This document shows, piece after piece, positions 9,318 through 19,311 of a DNA stretch of 64,000 nt. Position 1 is the first letter of the stretch; the number at the start of each line of letters is the position of its first letter. The notes beneath the pieces were generated by a model. That model was not told where the DNA came from and made no database searches. It was given only the letters and a program-made list of their open reading frames with translations. The translations under genes and the position numbers were made by a program. Origin of the DNA: Chloroflexota bacterium (lineage in GTDB: Bacteria > Chloroflexota > Anaerolineae > Aggregatilineales > J027); contig JACRBG010000002.1 in the NCBI GenBank assembly GCA_016234595.1, forward strand, positions 186,001-250,000, written 5' to 3'.

Positions 9318-10517
9318 TTAGATTACTTCTAAGCTCTTGCCAACTTTCTCAAAGACACTGAGGGCCTCTTCAATGTCGGAGGGGGTATTGGCGGCGGTGT
9401 TCATGACCCGAATGCGAGCCTTGCCCTGTGGTACAGTAGGGAAGCCAATAGACATGGCAAATACGCCATTTTCAAATAGCTGACGGCTGAAATGTTGGGC
9501 CAATTTCGCATCCCCCAACATCACAGGGACAATTGGGGTTTGGGTTTGACCCGTATCAAAGCCGAGCGCCTTCATGCCTTTCTTAAAGACATCGGCATTG
9601 GCCCACAAACGCTCAACTAGTTCAGAGGATTCCTCTAACAAATCAACAGCTTCTAAACATGCGGCGGTGTCGGGGGCGGTCATGGCACTGGAAAACAGCA
9701 GGGGCCGGCAGCGCTGCCGTAGCCAATCAATAATCACTTTGCGGCCTGCCACAATTCCACCGACAACCCCAAAAGCCTTGCTCATGGTGCCGATTTCAAT
9801 ATCCACTTTGCCGTGCAATCCAAAGTGATCCACAATACCACGTCCGCCTTTGCCCAAGACCCCCTCACCATGCGCATCATCCACCATCAGCAAAATGTCA
9901 AATTCGCGGGCGATTTCATAGATGGCAGGCAGGGGGGCAATGTCGCCATCCATGCTAAACACGCCGTCAGTGATAATGAGATAGCGATTATATTCCTTGC
10001 TGGCGATAGCCTCTTTGATTTTCTCCCGCAAATCGGCTGGCTCGTTATGTTCATAGGCGATAATTTGGGCGCGGCTAAGGCGGCAACCATCAATAATGCT
10101 GGCATGGTTCAGGCGGTCAGAAAAAATAGCATCGCCCTTGCCGACCAAGGCTGGAATCGTACCGAGGTTGGCCGTGAAGCCACTTTGCAATGTTAACACG
10201 GCCTCCGCCCCTTTAAATTGGGCAAGCCGTTCTTCTAATTTGACGTGTAGGCTGTTGGTTCCGGCAATGGTACGCACTGCCCCCGGCCCAATGCCATATT
10301 GGTCAATCGCATCTTTGGCTGCCTGAATCAAGCGGGGATGATTGGCGAGGCCGAGATAGTTATTGGCACAAAAATTGATGACGGGTTTGCCATCTACTAC
10401 AATCCGTCCACCCATCGCGCTTTCAATGGTGCGAACGTTGTTAAATAGGCCTTGTTCGCGTAATTCATCGAGTTGTTCCGCCAAGAAAGCGGTCTTGGTA
10501 TCCAACTGAGTGTCCAT
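9318..10517 (-). CDS. kbl: Glycine C-acetyltransferase (2-amino-3-ketobutyrate CoA ligase), alpha-oxoamine synthase family
   Basis: A 399-residue PLP enzyme of fold type I. The expected reaction is glycine plus acetyl-CoA giving 2-amino-3-oxobutyrate and CoA, the second step of threonine catabolism. Family marks are [14 protein letters not shown] near residue 48, the cofactor-binding MVDDAHGEG (D213, H216), and TMSKAFG with the Schiff-base lysine K247. Length (about 395-400) and the N-terminal [15 protein letters not shown] fit KBL better than BioF or serine palmitoyltransferase. No threonine dehydrogenase gene is adjacent. GAGGAG precedes the ATG at 10517. Confidence 0.9.
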   Translation of the reverse strand: MDTQLDTKTAFLAEQLDELREQGLFNNVRTIESAMGGRIVVDGKPVINFCANNYLGLANHPRLIQAAKDAIDQYGIGPGAVRTIAGTNSLHVKLEERLAQFKGAEAVLTLQSGFTANLGTIPALVGKGDAIFSDRLNHASIIDGCRLSRAQIIAYEHNEPADLREKIKEAIASKEYNRYLIITDGVFSMDGDIAPLPAIYEIAREFDILLMVDDAHGEGVLGKGGRGIVDHFGLHGKVDIEIGTMSKAFGVVGGIVAGRKVIIDWLRQRCRPLLFSSAMTAPDTAACLEAVDLLEESSELVERLWANADVFKKGMKALGFDTGQTQTPIVPVMLGDAKLAQHFSRQLFENGVFAMSIGFPTVPQGKARIRVMNTAANTPSDIEEALSVFEKVGKSLEVI

Positions 10518-10730
10518 CGATAAAATGCTCCTCGTAATTGGACTGCAAAAGGGGTCTGATGATTGATTTTAACGCGAAGTGGAAAAATGCGGTGATATAG
10601 GGGAAATTTCAAATTCATTTTCATGATATTACAAAAACAGGCAGGCTTCAATTGGGGTCTTTGTCTGATTTAACTCACAAAAAAGATGTTGTAGCTTATG
10701 TTTACTTAATTTCTTAGAGCGAGGCATGTG

Positions 10731-11684
10731 ATGAATCTAAATTTGCCAATCCTCAGTGAGCTTACCAAATGCAAGAGCATCCTAATTGCAGGAATGGGTG
10801 GTGGGTTTGATGTTTTTTCAGGTTTGCCAATCTATTTTGAATTGGAAAAACGCGGCCTTGATGTACACCTTGCTAATCTTTCATTTTCGGACATTGCCGG
10901 ATTGAACGAGGGTGAACAACTCACTGATACATTAGTTGGGGTTAGCGCAGACTTGGAGATTTTTACAGATTACTTTCCCGAATACTATCTGAGTCAGTGG
11001 TTTTTGGAGGAGCGTAATGAATACATCACGATTTGGTGTTTTGAAAAAACTGGCGCAAGACCCCTTATCAAAAATTACCGAGCATTGATCGAGCATCTGG
11101 GAGTTGATGCAGTTTTGCTTGTAGATGGTGGGATAGATAGCCTGATGTGTGGAGATGAGCCTGAACCGGGCACGATACTAGAGGATACCCTTTCCATTTT
11201 GGCAGTTGATGAACTTCGGATGTTGAAATTTAGGGGTCTGGCCTGCTTAGGTATGGGGATAGAAGCCGAGGTTGGATATGCTCATCTTTTTGAAAATATC
11301 GCCAAGCTGAGCAAAGATAAGGCATTTAAGGGGGTTTGTTCTCTCACTGCCTCAATGCCTTGTTATAGAAGCTATGAGCAAGCGACTCTGTATACCTTCG
11401 ATCAACAACCGGAACATCCAAGTGTTATTGGCTCGTCGGTAATTTCGGCTGTAAGGGGTGAATATGGCAACTATCATTTGACTAAGCGTACCATAGGGAA
11501 TACCCTAAACATTTCGCCCTTGATGCCTATTTATTGGTTTTTTGATCTTAAAGCCGTTGCACGACACAATATCCTTATCCCGCAGTTGCGCCTTACCTTT
11601 ACCATAGATGAAGCTTGGCGTGTTATGCAAAAAATCCGGGCGGGCCTCGACTTTCGACATACCCCGCCATATCCTTTGCCATAG
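10731..11684 (+). CDS. DUF1152 family protein
   Basis: A 317-residue protein of unknown function that I assign to DUF1152. It shows the glycine-rich N-terminal motif ILIAGMGGGFDVFSGLPIY, an acidic loop DAVLLVDGGIDSLMCGDEPEPGT, and LACLGMGIEAEVG. These suggest a nucleotide- or sugar-binding Rossmann-like fold, but the reaction is unknown. A GTG codon precedes the ATG directly; the ATG at 10731, 6 nt after AGCGAGG, is the better start. Codon use is more AT-rich than that of kbl, and the gene stands alone between convergent kbl and a small membrane protein, which is compatible with lateral acquisition. Confidence 0.75.
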   Translation: MNLNLPILSELTKCKSILIAGMGGGFDVFSGLPIYFELEKRGLDVHLANLSFSDIAGLNEGEQLTDTLVGVSADLEIFTDYFPEYYLSQWFLEERNEYITIWCFEKTGARPLIKNYRALIEHLGVDAVLLVDGGIDSLMCGDEPEPGTILEDTLSILAVDELRMLKFRGLACLGMGIEAEVGYAHLFENIAKLSKDKAFKGVCSLTASMPCYRSYEQATLYTFDQQPEHPSVIGSSVISAVRGEYGNYHLTKRTIGNTLNISPLMPIYWFFDLKAVARHNILIPQLRLTFTIDEAWRVMQKIRAGLDFRHTPPYPLP

Positions 11685-11758
11685 CCTATGGGTCTCATTT
11701 TCCAGCTATAATCACCGCACTTGAACTGATGGTACTCGTTTAAAAGAGAAGGCGCGGT

Positions 11759-12310
11759 ATGTCGAATCCTCAATTAATGGCGGCACTCCAAAAACATTTA
11801 TATCTGACACAGGCTGATATTGATGCCAATCAGCGAGGGGTGATTAGTGAAGCCCAAATCGCTCGGATTCGTGGTCAAATGCGATCCGCTTGGTTGGTTT
11901 TGGGCTGTTTAGTATTTGCATTACTGGGGCCTTTCTTGCTTTTTGCCCTGCTTTTGGGCTGGCAAGTTTTCCTGCTCGTCTTGATTTTAGGGCTAGTGAT
12001 TGCAGGCATCAGTGCATGGTTTACCACCCAGCAAATTCAACAACAAAACCAGTTGATCCATGAGGAATTGCTAAAGGGTGAGGTTGCCCATCTTGAGGGG
12101 TTATTGGAAAAGAAGGTGGAAGGTCGGCGGATGGGGCAATATGTGGGGATTGGATCGGAGTTTTTTGACGTGCCCAAGGGCTTGTTGGAAGTAATTCCTG
12201 ATGGGGAGGCTGCCGTCATCTATTATTTGCCCAAGAGTAAGCAGCTCTTGTCGTTGGAACTGATTGATAAAAAGTTGCTGTTGATGATGGATGAACATAT
12301 GACGATTTAG
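11759..12310 (+). CDS. Small two-helix membrane protein
   Basis: A 183-residue protein of unknown function. Two closely spaced transmembrane helices (about residues 42-62 and 64-86) form a hairpin. A basic/Gln-rich segment and a C-terminal soluble domain of about 90 residues (from VAHLEGLLEKK) follow. The N-terminal 40 residues (LTQADIDANQRGVISEAQIARIR) resemble the cytoplasmic stretch of other small bacterial membrane proteins with a KH-like N-terminus. GAAGG lies upstream of the ATG, and a TATAAT box lies at 11707-11712. It is not in an operon, and no function is proposed. Confidence 0.75.
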   Translation: MSNPQLMAALQKHLYLTQADIDANQRGVISEAQIARIRGQMRSAWLVLGCLVFALLGPFLLFALLLGWQVFLLVLILGLVIAGISAWFTTQQIQQQNQLIHEELLKGEVAHLEGLLEKKVEGRRMGQYVGIGSEFFDVPKGLLEVIPDGEAAVIYYLPKSKQLLSLELIDKKLLLMMDEHMTI

Positions 12311-12331
12311 GGGATGGTGTGATCCTGAATG

Positions 12332-12362
12332 AAAAGAGCCGACCCTGAGGGCCGACTCTTTT
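12332..12362. terminator. Bidirectional terminator between convergent genes
   Basis: AAAAGAGCCGACCCT pairs with AGGGCCGACTCTTTT through a GU-containing stem of about 14 bp. The A-run and T-run at the two ends suit termination in both directions. Confidence 0.75.
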
Positions 12363-12398
12363 GAAAGATGGACTGGTAAACCCGGTCCGTCTTAGTTT

Positions 12399-14399
12399 TT
12401 AGTTGCCATAGCCAGTGGTGACATCACCAGCGGCCAAGTCGATTGCCAATTGTTGTAGTTCGCTCTGAACTTCAGCGGGAACTGCACCTGACAGATCATG
12501 GAAGGACGCGAGGCCAACCTGACCCACAAAATTGCCGTCAGCAATTGTGCCGTTGGCGTATTGGAGAATTAGGGTGGCTACACCAGCATCCAGCAATTTC
12601 ATGGCGCTGGAAATGAGGCATGGGTGCGCTTCCGGCACGGTGTACCATTGGTCGGTGTCCACGCCGATGCAGAAGGGCAGGCTACCAGCAGTGGTTGCGC
12701 TTGCCACTTCAATTAGAGCGCCGTTACCAGTTTTACCACCAGCGCCAAAGACCACGTCCGCACCCTGATCGAGAGCCTGACGAGCGGTAGAAGCACCCCA
12801 CGCCGGGTCAACAAATGCGACATCCAAACCACCGGGGTGATAGGTCAAGATGACATTGATGTCGGGATTGGTGGCCTGTGCGCCGAGGCGATAACCTTCA
12901 GCAAACGCCACAACGGGTGGAACTTGGTCAGTTCCCAACACAGCAGCAATCGTACCAGATTGGCTGAGTCGTGCAGCCAAAACACCCGCCAAATAACCTG
13001 CCTGATCTTCAGGGAAGATGAGGCCAGTTACGCCGGGGGTAGCAGCGCCTTGGAATTGGTCAACACCGATGAAACGGATGTCAGGATATGAAGCGGCGGC
13101 TTCGGCGGTGGCCTGACTGAGCGCGAAACCAACGGTCACAATAATATCCACACCTTGTTCCGCAAATTCAGCGATGTTGGTGGCATAGTCGGCGGCATCT
13201 TGGGTTTCGATGAAGTCAACAGTGGCACCACAACGGCTGACGGCCAATACACCATTCCATGAGCTTTCATTGAAGCTACCATCGTCTACCTGACCTACGT
13301 CAGTAACCAAACCGATGTTCAAATCGCTGAGGTCGAGGCCATAGCAGGTCAAAACAGCACCTGTGCGTAGACCAAGTTCGGCCTGTTTGACCAACGCTTG
13401 AACATCAGCCGGAACAGATGCGGCGAGATCGTGGTAATCCGCGAGGCCGACATCACCAAAGAAGTTACCACTGGGGACGTTACCTTCGCTATAAGCCTTG
13501 ATGAGGGTCACGAGGCCGACATCAATCCGCTTGGTTGCGCTGGAGATAAGGCAAGGGTGTGCTTCTGGCACGGTCAACCATTGGTCGGTGTCCACACCGA
13601 TGCAGAAGGGGGCACTACCAGCAGTGGTGACAGCGCTGGCGACTTCAATCAAGGCACCATTACCAGTCTTGCCACCCGCCCCAAAAATCACGTCGGCATT
13701 TTGATCAAGGGCCTGACGGGCGGTAGCAGCACCCCACGCCGGGTCAACAAATGCGACATCCAAACCACCGGGGTGATAGGTGCTGATGATATTGATTTCT
13801 TTGCCGAGTTGTTCCCCACCCCATTCCGCACCAGAGCGATAGCCTTCGTTGAAAGCAACAACGGGTGGAACTTGGTCAGTCCCGAGGACGGCGGCGATTG
13901 TGCCCGTTTGGGTTAGACCAGCAGCTAGTACACCCGCAAGGAAACCAGCTTTATCTTCTGGGAACATGAGGCCAGTCACATTCGGGATGGTTTCGCCTTG
14001 GAATTGGTCAACACCAATGAAATGCACATCGGGATAATTGGCGGCTGCTTCGACCGTCGCCTGACCGAGGGCAAAACCAACGGTCACGATTACGTTGTAG
14101 CCATTGTCGGCAAATTCGGCAATATTGGTGGCATAATCAGCAGAGTCTTGGGTTTCGATATAATCTACGTCAGCACCAAGTTGCTCACCTGCCATTTGGA
14201 CACCGTTCCATGCGCTTTCGTTAAAGCTGCCGTCATCTACTTGCCCCACATCGGTCACAAGACCAATTTTGAGGGTGGCTTGACGGGCCATGCGCGAGTT
14301 GGCGGTGTTTTCATCGGCAGCAAACGTTGGCGTAAGGCCGATTACTGCAATAGCTATCACCATCGTGACAGCAATCACACTAGAGAAAAAACGTCGCAT
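12399..14399 (-). CDS. BMP-family substrate-binding protein with two tandem BMP domains
   Basis: A 666-residue exported protein. Residues 1-27 form a signal peptide ending in TFAA; no lipobox cysteine is present. Two copies of the basic-membrane-protein (PnrA-like, nucleoside/purine binding) fold follow, starting with IGLVTDVGQVDDGSFNES at about residues 45 and 362, a repeat period of 317 residues. Both copies keep VDQFQG, LGTDQVPPVVAF, YHPGGLDVAFVDPAWGA and VFGAGGKTGNGAL. BMP proteins normally have one domain of about 330-360 residues, so this is a tandem duplication. No ABC ATPase or permease is nearby. It could present two ligand sites to a BMP-type nucleoside ABC transporter encoded elsewhere. 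Confidence 0.9.
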   Translation of the reverse strand: MRRFFSSVIAVTMVIAIAVIGLTPTFAADENTANSRMARQATLKIGLVTDVGQVDDGSFNESAWNGVQMAGEQLGADVDYIETQDSADYATNIAEFADNGYNVIVTVGFALGQATVEAAANYPDVHFIGVDQFQGETIPNVTGLMFPEDKAGFLAGVLAAGLTQTGTIAAVLGTDQVPPVVAFNEGYRSGAEWGGEQLGKEINIISTYHPGGLDVAFVDPAWGAATARQALDQNADVIFGAGGKTGNGALIEVASAVTTAGSAPFCIGVDTDQWLTVPEAHPCLISSATKRIDVGLVTLIKAYSEGNVPSGNFFGDVGLADYHDLAASVPADVQALVKQAELGLRTGAVLTCYGLDLSDLNIGLVTDVGQVDDGSFNESSWNGVLAVSRCGATVDFIETQDAADYATNIAEFAEQGVDIIVTVGFALSQATAEAAASYPDIRFIGVDQFQGAATPGVTGLIFPEDQAGYLAGVLAARLSQSGTIAAVLGTDQVPPVVAFAEGYRLGAQATNPDINVILTYHPGGLDVAFVDPAWGASTARQALDQGADVVFGAGGKTGNGALIEVASATTAGSLPFCIGVDTDQWYTVPEAHPCLISSAMKLLDAGVATLILQYANGTIADGNFVGQVGLASFHDLSGAVPAEVQSELQQLAIDLAAGDVTTGYGN
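12420..14275 (-). repeat. Internal tandem gene duplication (two BMP-domain units)
   Basis: Two units of about 0.93-0.95 kb within one ORF. A 54-nt stretch is identical in both (12792-12845 and 13728-13781), and other blocks, such as the one around VPEAHPCLISSA, differ at only a few bases. This points to a recent duplication or continuing gene conversion. Confidence 0.85.
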
Positions 14400-14451
14400 T
14401 TGTCAAAGCTCCTTAACTATTCAGTTTAAACACTTTTTCACGACTCTTTGA

Positions 14452-14479
14452 ATTATAGTGCGTCTTAAAGAAGCGGCAA
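14452..14479 (-). promoter_or_regulatory. Promoter of the BMP-family gene
   Basis: On the minus strand TTGCCG (14479-14474), a 16-nt spacer and TATAAT (14457-14452), about 50 nt before the ATG, with AAGGAG ahead of the start codon. Confidence 0.6.
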
Positions 14480-14750
14480 GGTATGAATTGCCCCCAAAAT
14501 TTGATGAAAATGGGCGATTCTGACCAACCAATTTGTGAGAGGGATGGTGTATAATAATGATGTTTTTTAAACCTTAGCTCAAAAGTCGCGTTCACTAAAA
14601 TTTTCTTAGATAAAAGCTAATTAAGATAATACTTTGAAAGTTTTATTATCATCCACCTACTAAACGTTTTATTTGAGGCCAACTTTTTAATCCACTGGTG
14701 GATTTGCATGGCAGCAAATTAGGGTACGGGATATTAAGGAGAGGTTTTCG
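14480..14750. other. Leader/intergenic region upstream of pdxS
   Basis: No gene is seen. A TATAAT at 14550-14555 lacks a convincing -35 hexamer. TTGAAA (14635) with an 18-nt spacer to TACTAA is another weak candidate. ATCCAC-TG-GTGGAT (about 14690-14704) is a perfect 6-bp dyad that could be an operator. AAGGAGAGG precedes the pdxS start. Confidence 0.35.
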
Positions 14751-15656
14751 ATGTCTACCAATGGTCATTCCGGCAATGGTGTGCAAAAAGGCACAGAAAC
14801 CGTTAAGCGTGGCCTTGCCCAGATGCTCAAGGGCGGTGTCATTATGGACGTTGTGACGCCAGATCAGGCCAAAATTGCTGAAGACGCAGGCGCCTCAGCG
14901 GTTATGGCGTTGGAGCGTGTTCCCGCCGACATTCGGGTACAAGGTGGAGTTGCCCGCATGTCTGACCCCGATATGATTGAAGGGATTATTCAAGCTGTCA
15001 GTATTCCCGTTATGGCGAAGTGCCGTATTGGGCATTTTGTGGAAGCCCAAGTGTTAGAAGCCATCGGCGTAGACTATATTGATGAAAGCGAAGTATTGAC
15101 ACCTGCTGACGATGAGTACCATGTCAACAAACATGCTTTCAAAATCCCCTTTGTTTGCGGTTGCCGCAATCTAGGGGAGGCCCTGCGTCGTATTGGTGAG
15201 GGCGCAGCCATGATGCGTACCAAAGGCGAGGCTGGCACTGGGGACGTGGTTGAAGCCGTTCGTCATGCGCGTGCCGTTTTGGGGGAAATTCGTCGTCTCC
15301 AAAACATGCCCACTGAAGAATTGATGACCTATGCCAAAAATATTGGTGCGCCTTATCACTTAGTGGTGGAAGTCGCTGAAACTGGTAAGTTGCCTGTCGT
15401 GAATTTTGCGGCGGGTGGGATTGCAACTCCGGCTGATGCGGCCCTGCTGATGCAAATTGGCGTGGATGGGGTGTTTGTTGGCAGCGGTATTTTCAAGAGT
15501 GGCGATCCGGCCAAACGTGCCAAAGCTATTGTGGAGGCCACCACTCATTACAACGATCCTGATATTATTGCTAAAGTTAGCCGAGGGTTGGGTGAACCAA
15601 TGGTCGGCATAAATGTCACGCCTGACAACCTCATTCTTGGGAAACGTGGCTGGTAA
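14751..15656 (+). CDS. pdxS: Pyridoxal 5'-phosphate synthase lyase subunit PdxS
   Basis: A 301-residue TIM-barrel synthase subunit. It makes PLP from ribose 5-phosphate, glyceraldehyde 3-phosphate and ammonia supplied by the glutaminase PdxT. Signature stretches are [62 protein letters not shown] and TKGEAGTG. The C-terminus LILGKRGW is complete. The first 15 residues (Gly/Asn-rich) extend past the usual start, but the ATG has a strong AAGGAGAGG site. PdxT is not adjacent, so it must be encoded elsewhere or be absent. A GC-rich hairpin at 15675-15705 follows, without a T-run. Confidence 0.97.
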   Translation: MSTNGHSGNGVQKGTETVKRGLAQMLKGGVIMDVVTPDQAKIAEDAGASAVMALERVPADIRVQGGVARMSDPDMIEGIIQAVSIPVMAKCRIGHFVEAQVLEAIGVDYIDESEVLTPADDEYHVNKHAFKIPFVCGCRNLGEALRRIGEGAAMMRTKGEAGTGDVVEAVRHARAVLGEIRRLQNMPTEELMTYAKNIGAPYHLVVEVAETGKLPVVNFAAGGIATPADAALLMQIGVDGVFVGSGIFKSGDPAKRAKAIVEATTHYNDPDIIAKVSRGLGEPMVGINVTPDNLILGKRGW

Positions 15657-15788
15657 AGAAGCCCAGCAATTTTGGGTGTGGCGGATTAATTTTCCGCTGC
15701 ACCTATCCCTAAATCTAATGGTGCAGTTTCTGATTCAAATCACAAATTCACTATCTGAAATAATTGCCATAAAAAATAAATTTTTAGC

Positions 15789-16118
15789 CTAAGTGTGGCT
15801 ACATTGCCGACGATTGATTTCGGCTACTCCGATGATTTGACCATTCAGCAAGAGCAGTCGATTTTTCCGCCTAAGGCGATGGAGCATCTGGTTGATGACT
15901 CGGCTTTCTTGCTGCCAAAATGCCTCTAGTGTGAGTTCAGCTAGTTCGCCCAGTGTTGTATGCTGTGATGCTGTTTCTATTTGCAGGCTAAGCTGTTGAG
16001 TGTTTAGCATGGCACCCGTTGCCTTCATGCTTTTTAGTCGCGCATTGATTTGCGCCAGTTCCTCATCATAAAGATGACGAATTTCGTCCCCAACACTCAA
16101 TCTATCCCAAATGAGCAT
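15789..16118 (-). CDS. Hypothetical protein, possibly the 3' remnant of a longer gene
   Basis: A 109-residue ORF rich in Leu, Gln and Arg, with a coiled-coil-like N-terminus (EIRHLYDEELAQINARLKSM) and a basic C-terminus (VINQMLHRLRRKNRLLLLNGQIIGVAEINRRQ). The frame stays open upstream to about 16192 (LRIEKTRYRIEILATEIEKE) but has no ATG/GTG/TTG start with a ribosome-binding site there. The 109-aa product may therefore be a truncated piece. It lies next to transposase debris. I do not recognise the family. Confidence 0.4.
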   Translation of the reverse strand: MLIWDRLSVGDEIRHLYDEELAQINARLKSMKATGAMLNTQQLSLQIETASQHTTLGELAELTLEAFWQQESRVINQMLHRLRRKNRLLLLNGQIIGVAEINRRQCSHT

Positions 16119-16310
16119 TTTGGCATGAGACTCTTCCTTCTCTATTTCAGTGGCTAGAATCTCAATACGATATCGAGTTTTTTCGATCCTCAGTCAGAGA
16201 ATCGAAGACGTTGGTTGTGTCGTGCTGAATCCTTTGATATAGATAATCAGTGGTGCGGGTTGAAAGTCACGGACATCCCCCCTTACACTTAAAGTAAGCA
16301 AACCCAAAGT

Positions 16311-16493
16311 GTGAAGGAGACGAACCGTGACTACGGAAGATATTTCAAGAAAGTGGCCCACCGGATCTGGGCTTACTTCGAAAGTCGCTTAGCCTATACT
16401 TTAGCCTTGTTCAATGTGCTGGTGCAGTGGCAGGAATTCAAGCCCGATGAGCAGGGCTTTGTCCATCTTTCCATTGCTGACTTCAGCCTCTAG
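16311..16493 (+). mobile_element. Transposase C-terminal fragment (IS remnant)
   Basis: A 60-residue reading frame whose body (KKVAHRIWAYFESRLAYT) and conserved-looking end (GFVHLSIADFSL) resemble the last segment of a DDE-type transposase. The catalytic domain is absent and nothing upstream completes it. Its final 11 nt overlap the 3' end of the DUF5682 gene on the opposite strand, so an IS end probably defines the last few codons of that gene. The assignment rests on pattern only. Confidence 0.5.
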
Positions 16494-19308
16494 CACTAGC
16501 ACCATTAGTTAGGTAATCTGCTAATGCCAAAGTAGATTCCGAGTAAGTTTGCAAAATCATGTTAATTTCTTGATTATGGGTGTTGCTTGGGAGTGAAGCG
16601 ATATCAGACTTGTCGCTTGTGAGCCAAATTTGAGGAGTAATGCCTAACCATGCCGCTATCGAAGTTGTGACGGCGGGCGTGGTGAATAGTTGGTGACGTG
16701 TTTCCTCTATACCTAGTGAAATTGCAGTTGCATTTGCGGACACTTCCATCTGTTTATTCCAAGGGGCTTGCCAGCTTGCAAATCCTTGCAAAGTGAGCGG
16801 AAAAAGGACGGACGCCTCTTTGATCAGTGGTTGCAAAAGGGGCTGATGTTGACGGAGTTGAAGTATCAAGCTCGGCAACCACATTAATAAGGTGCTATCA
16901 GTGACAGAGCCAAAAATATGGCTCAACAATTCGACCACAAATCGGGCCATCCCCGGCGCAAAATTTAAAGCCAGCACAAATCCATTTAGATATTGCGGCA
17001 GAGTGGGCCACCGTAAGGTGTCGTTAATAGTTTGGGTTAGAAATGTCCGCATACTGGTAATATCCCTTAAACCCAACAACCATTCACTCGCCCATAATAA
17101 GCCTAACTTGTCAGGGGTGATTTCACTCTGAGCCGCTCCCTGTAGCCCAAGCATCAGTTGGTCGCGTTGGCAACCTAGCGCCAAAGCCAGACTCTCTAGG
17201 GTAAAAATAAATCCCAACATCCCAGCGATTTGCTCGGGGCGTGTACCCGTATCGGCAAATGCTTGAGGCAACATTGCAGCATAGTGGGCATACCCAGTAG
17301 CGATAAGTTGCTCTAACCAGTCGGGTAGGCCATTGGGTTGAGTCCGATAATAATGCACTAAACGACGGGCACGTTGGAAAATATCGGGGGCATCAGTGGC
17401 GCTGGTTTCTTGGCTCAGCAACGTAATAGAATGAAGTCCTAATTCACGCACAAGTCGAGGGCTTATTCTATAAAGCAGGGCATCTTCAGCAGTGCGCAGT
17501 GCAATAGCCGCAGTCGCGTCTTCAGCAAAGGCCATAGCTTTCATCCGCTGTTCAAGCACCTGTTCGAGTGTCACCCCTTCATAGCCCAATTGGATAATTT
17601 CGCGCTGGTGCTTGCCGATCAAAATATCCCATGATTCTTGGATGGGCATATGAGCCAATTTGCGCTCTCCAACAATAGGCCTCACAACCAGATTGCCGAA
17701 AAGATAATGCAACTTCCATAGTATATCGGAGCAGGTGCGTTGTTCAGGACGAGTTTTGAAGTCCATCAATGCTCGCTGATTGGTTTTGGCAAATAGGTCA
17801 ACTTCTAAGGGTGCAAGGCGGTCATAAATGTCTTGGGCTAAAGGTGGCAAGGAAGCATAACCAACTGTCCCAACCCGATCCCCACCCAACAAAATTTGGC
17901 AAAGATGGGCCACCGTTCGTTTTTTAGGAGTGTGATCTTTCTCCAAACAGGTAATAGCGGCATCTTGAAAATCGTAGGGGGTAGGATGATGGCGATTACG
18001 CATGTGGGCCAACAACATCGAGGTTTCGTAAATGGCAATTGAATCGGCTGTGCTGGCAAGATAGCCATTTTTTCGGGCAAGGGCCACAATCTGGATGCAC
18101 CATTGCAGTAGTTGTTCTTTATCAGCGGCGGAATAGGCAGGTGCTTGGGTCAAAAACTCGCTGAGAACATGTGGGTTGCGGGTCATTTCGCGTAGGGTTG
18201 GCTTATGATTAGGTATATCGGGCCTTTTGAGGTCGAACGGCTTAAGTTTTTCGGCCTTTAGGGTTTTATCCCATGTGCTTTCCGCTAATGAAACTGTGCC
18301 CGCTGGGTGGCTAAATTGGCGTTCGATAGCAGCAAAACTGGAAGGGATCAGCCCGTATAGCCAGCGTGTATCGGTATAAGTGGGCAGATCCCAGATCACC
18401 GAACTGGATGTGCCGAATTCTTCAGCTTCGCTACCGACATGGGCGGCACCACATACATACATGGCTTCGTTTGGCTGAATAGCATGTTGGTGCATGTGTT
18501 GTTTGATACGTGTCCACATATAACGCTCACGCAGCAGGTCAACTTGTGTGTCTTCCGCACGCCGGCCCAAATGACGTAGGAGACTGCCAACTAATACCAT
18601 CACTTGTTTGTACGTGGGGTAATCCGCGTTGATGATGGTACGTTCCACATATTGATCCCACCACTCGGCAAAATAGCGTGTGTTAGAGTTCCGCAGTAGA
18701 AAATGCAAAAACTCATCAAAAGTTGGCATCAACTCGCCTATCGTCACCCCAACTGCTGTACCATGCAATCCAGCATTTTCCCTCTCGCCGATTTCGTCCT
18801 CTGCCTCTAATTGCTCAAGGTCACGTTTCCAGTCATCATCCCACTGAAAAATATAATCTACAGCTCGGTCTACAAAAACTAATTCGGTTTCAGGATGCGT
18901 TAGGCAATAGGCTATAGCTTGATATTCAGCAGAGGCTTCAGTCAGCGGGGCAACAACCATCACGGGGAGAGCTTCAGGAGGAAGCGTGCCACTTTCTGCT
19001 GCAAATGCTTGTAAGGCAACGGGCAATTTACAATCGCGCAGGTTCTCGATGAGGGGTCGCATATCCTCACAGAGTTCCATATAAATTACTTTCGGGGGTT
19101 GTGTCTGCAAGCGGCGCACCATATGTAAGGCCGAAGCAGGGGAGTGATGGCAGACCGGGAAAATATCCAACGGCTCCCGCATAGCCCGTTCAACATCCTG
19201 TACAAAGCGTGTCAGTAGATTTGACAGACTGCTGGCATCCTCGGCAAAGGCTTGAGCCGCCGATAAAAGCTGTTCGTCGAGTAGAGATAGTGTCTCGGTA
19301 TCCGTCAT
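16483..19308 (-). CDS. DUF5682 family protein of the MoxR-VWA operon
   Basis: A 941-residue protein that I assign to DUF5682 from PVCHHSPASALHMVRRL (residues 51-67), then VIYMELCEDMRPLI, LVFVDRAVDYIF and a later CGAAHVG. This layout recalls the TIKI/erythromycin-esterase-like fold, in which His and Glu residues may form an active site; that link is inference. The C-terminal 500 residues are mostly helical and unassigned. It is the last gene of a five-gene minus-strand operon and starts 3 nt after the AAA+ gene. In many bacteria DUF5682 genes travel with MoxR ATPase, VWA and SWIM genes, as I recall for the E. coli yehLMPQ group. The last residues lie inside transposase debris, so the natural C-terminus may be altered. 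Confidence 0.8.
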   Translation of the reverse strand: MTDTETLSLLDEQLLSAAQAFAEDASSLSNLLTRFVQDVERAMREPLDIFPVCHHSPASALHMVRRLQTQPPKVIYMELCEDMRPLIENLRDCKLPVALQAFAAESGTLPPEALPVMVVAPLTEASAEYQAIAYCLTHPETELVFVDRAVDYIFQWDDDWKRDLEQLEAEDEIGERENAGLHGTAVGVTIGELMPTFDEFLHFLLRNSNTRYFAEWWDQYVERTIINADYPTYKQVMVLVGSLLRHLGRRAEDTQVDLLRERYMWTRIKQHMHQHAIQPNEAMYVCGAAHVGSEAEEFGTSSSVIWDLPTYTDTRWLYGLIPSSFAAIERQFSHPAGTVSLAESTWDKTLKAEKLKPFDLKRPDIPNHKPTLREMTRNPHVLSEFLTQAPAYSAADKEQLLQWCIQIVALARKNGYLASTADSIAIYETSMLLAHMRNRHHPTPYDFQDAAITCLEKDHTPKKRTVAHLCQILLGGDRVGTVGYASLPPLAQDIYDRLAPLEVDLFAKTNQRALMDFKTRPEQRTCSDILWKLHYLFGNLVVRPIVGERKLAHMPIQESWDILIGKHQREIIQLGYEGVTLEQVLEQRMKAMAFAEDATAAIALRTAEDALLYRISPRLVRELGLHSITLLSQETSATDAPDIFQRARRLVHYYRTQPNGLPDWLEQLIATGYAHYAAMLPQAFADTGTRPEQIAGMLGFIFTLESLALALGCQRDQLMLGLQGAAQSEITPDKLGLLWASEWLLGLRDITSMRTFLTQTINDTLRWPTLPQYLNGFVLALNFAPGMARFVVELLSHIFGSVTDSTLLMWLPSLILQLRQHQPLLQPLIKEASVLFPLTLQGFASWQAPWNKQMEVSANATAISLGIEETRHQLFTTPAVTTSIAAWLGITPQIWLTSDKSDIASLPSNTHNQEINMILQTYSESTLALADYLTNGASARG

Positions 19309-19311
19309 AGA

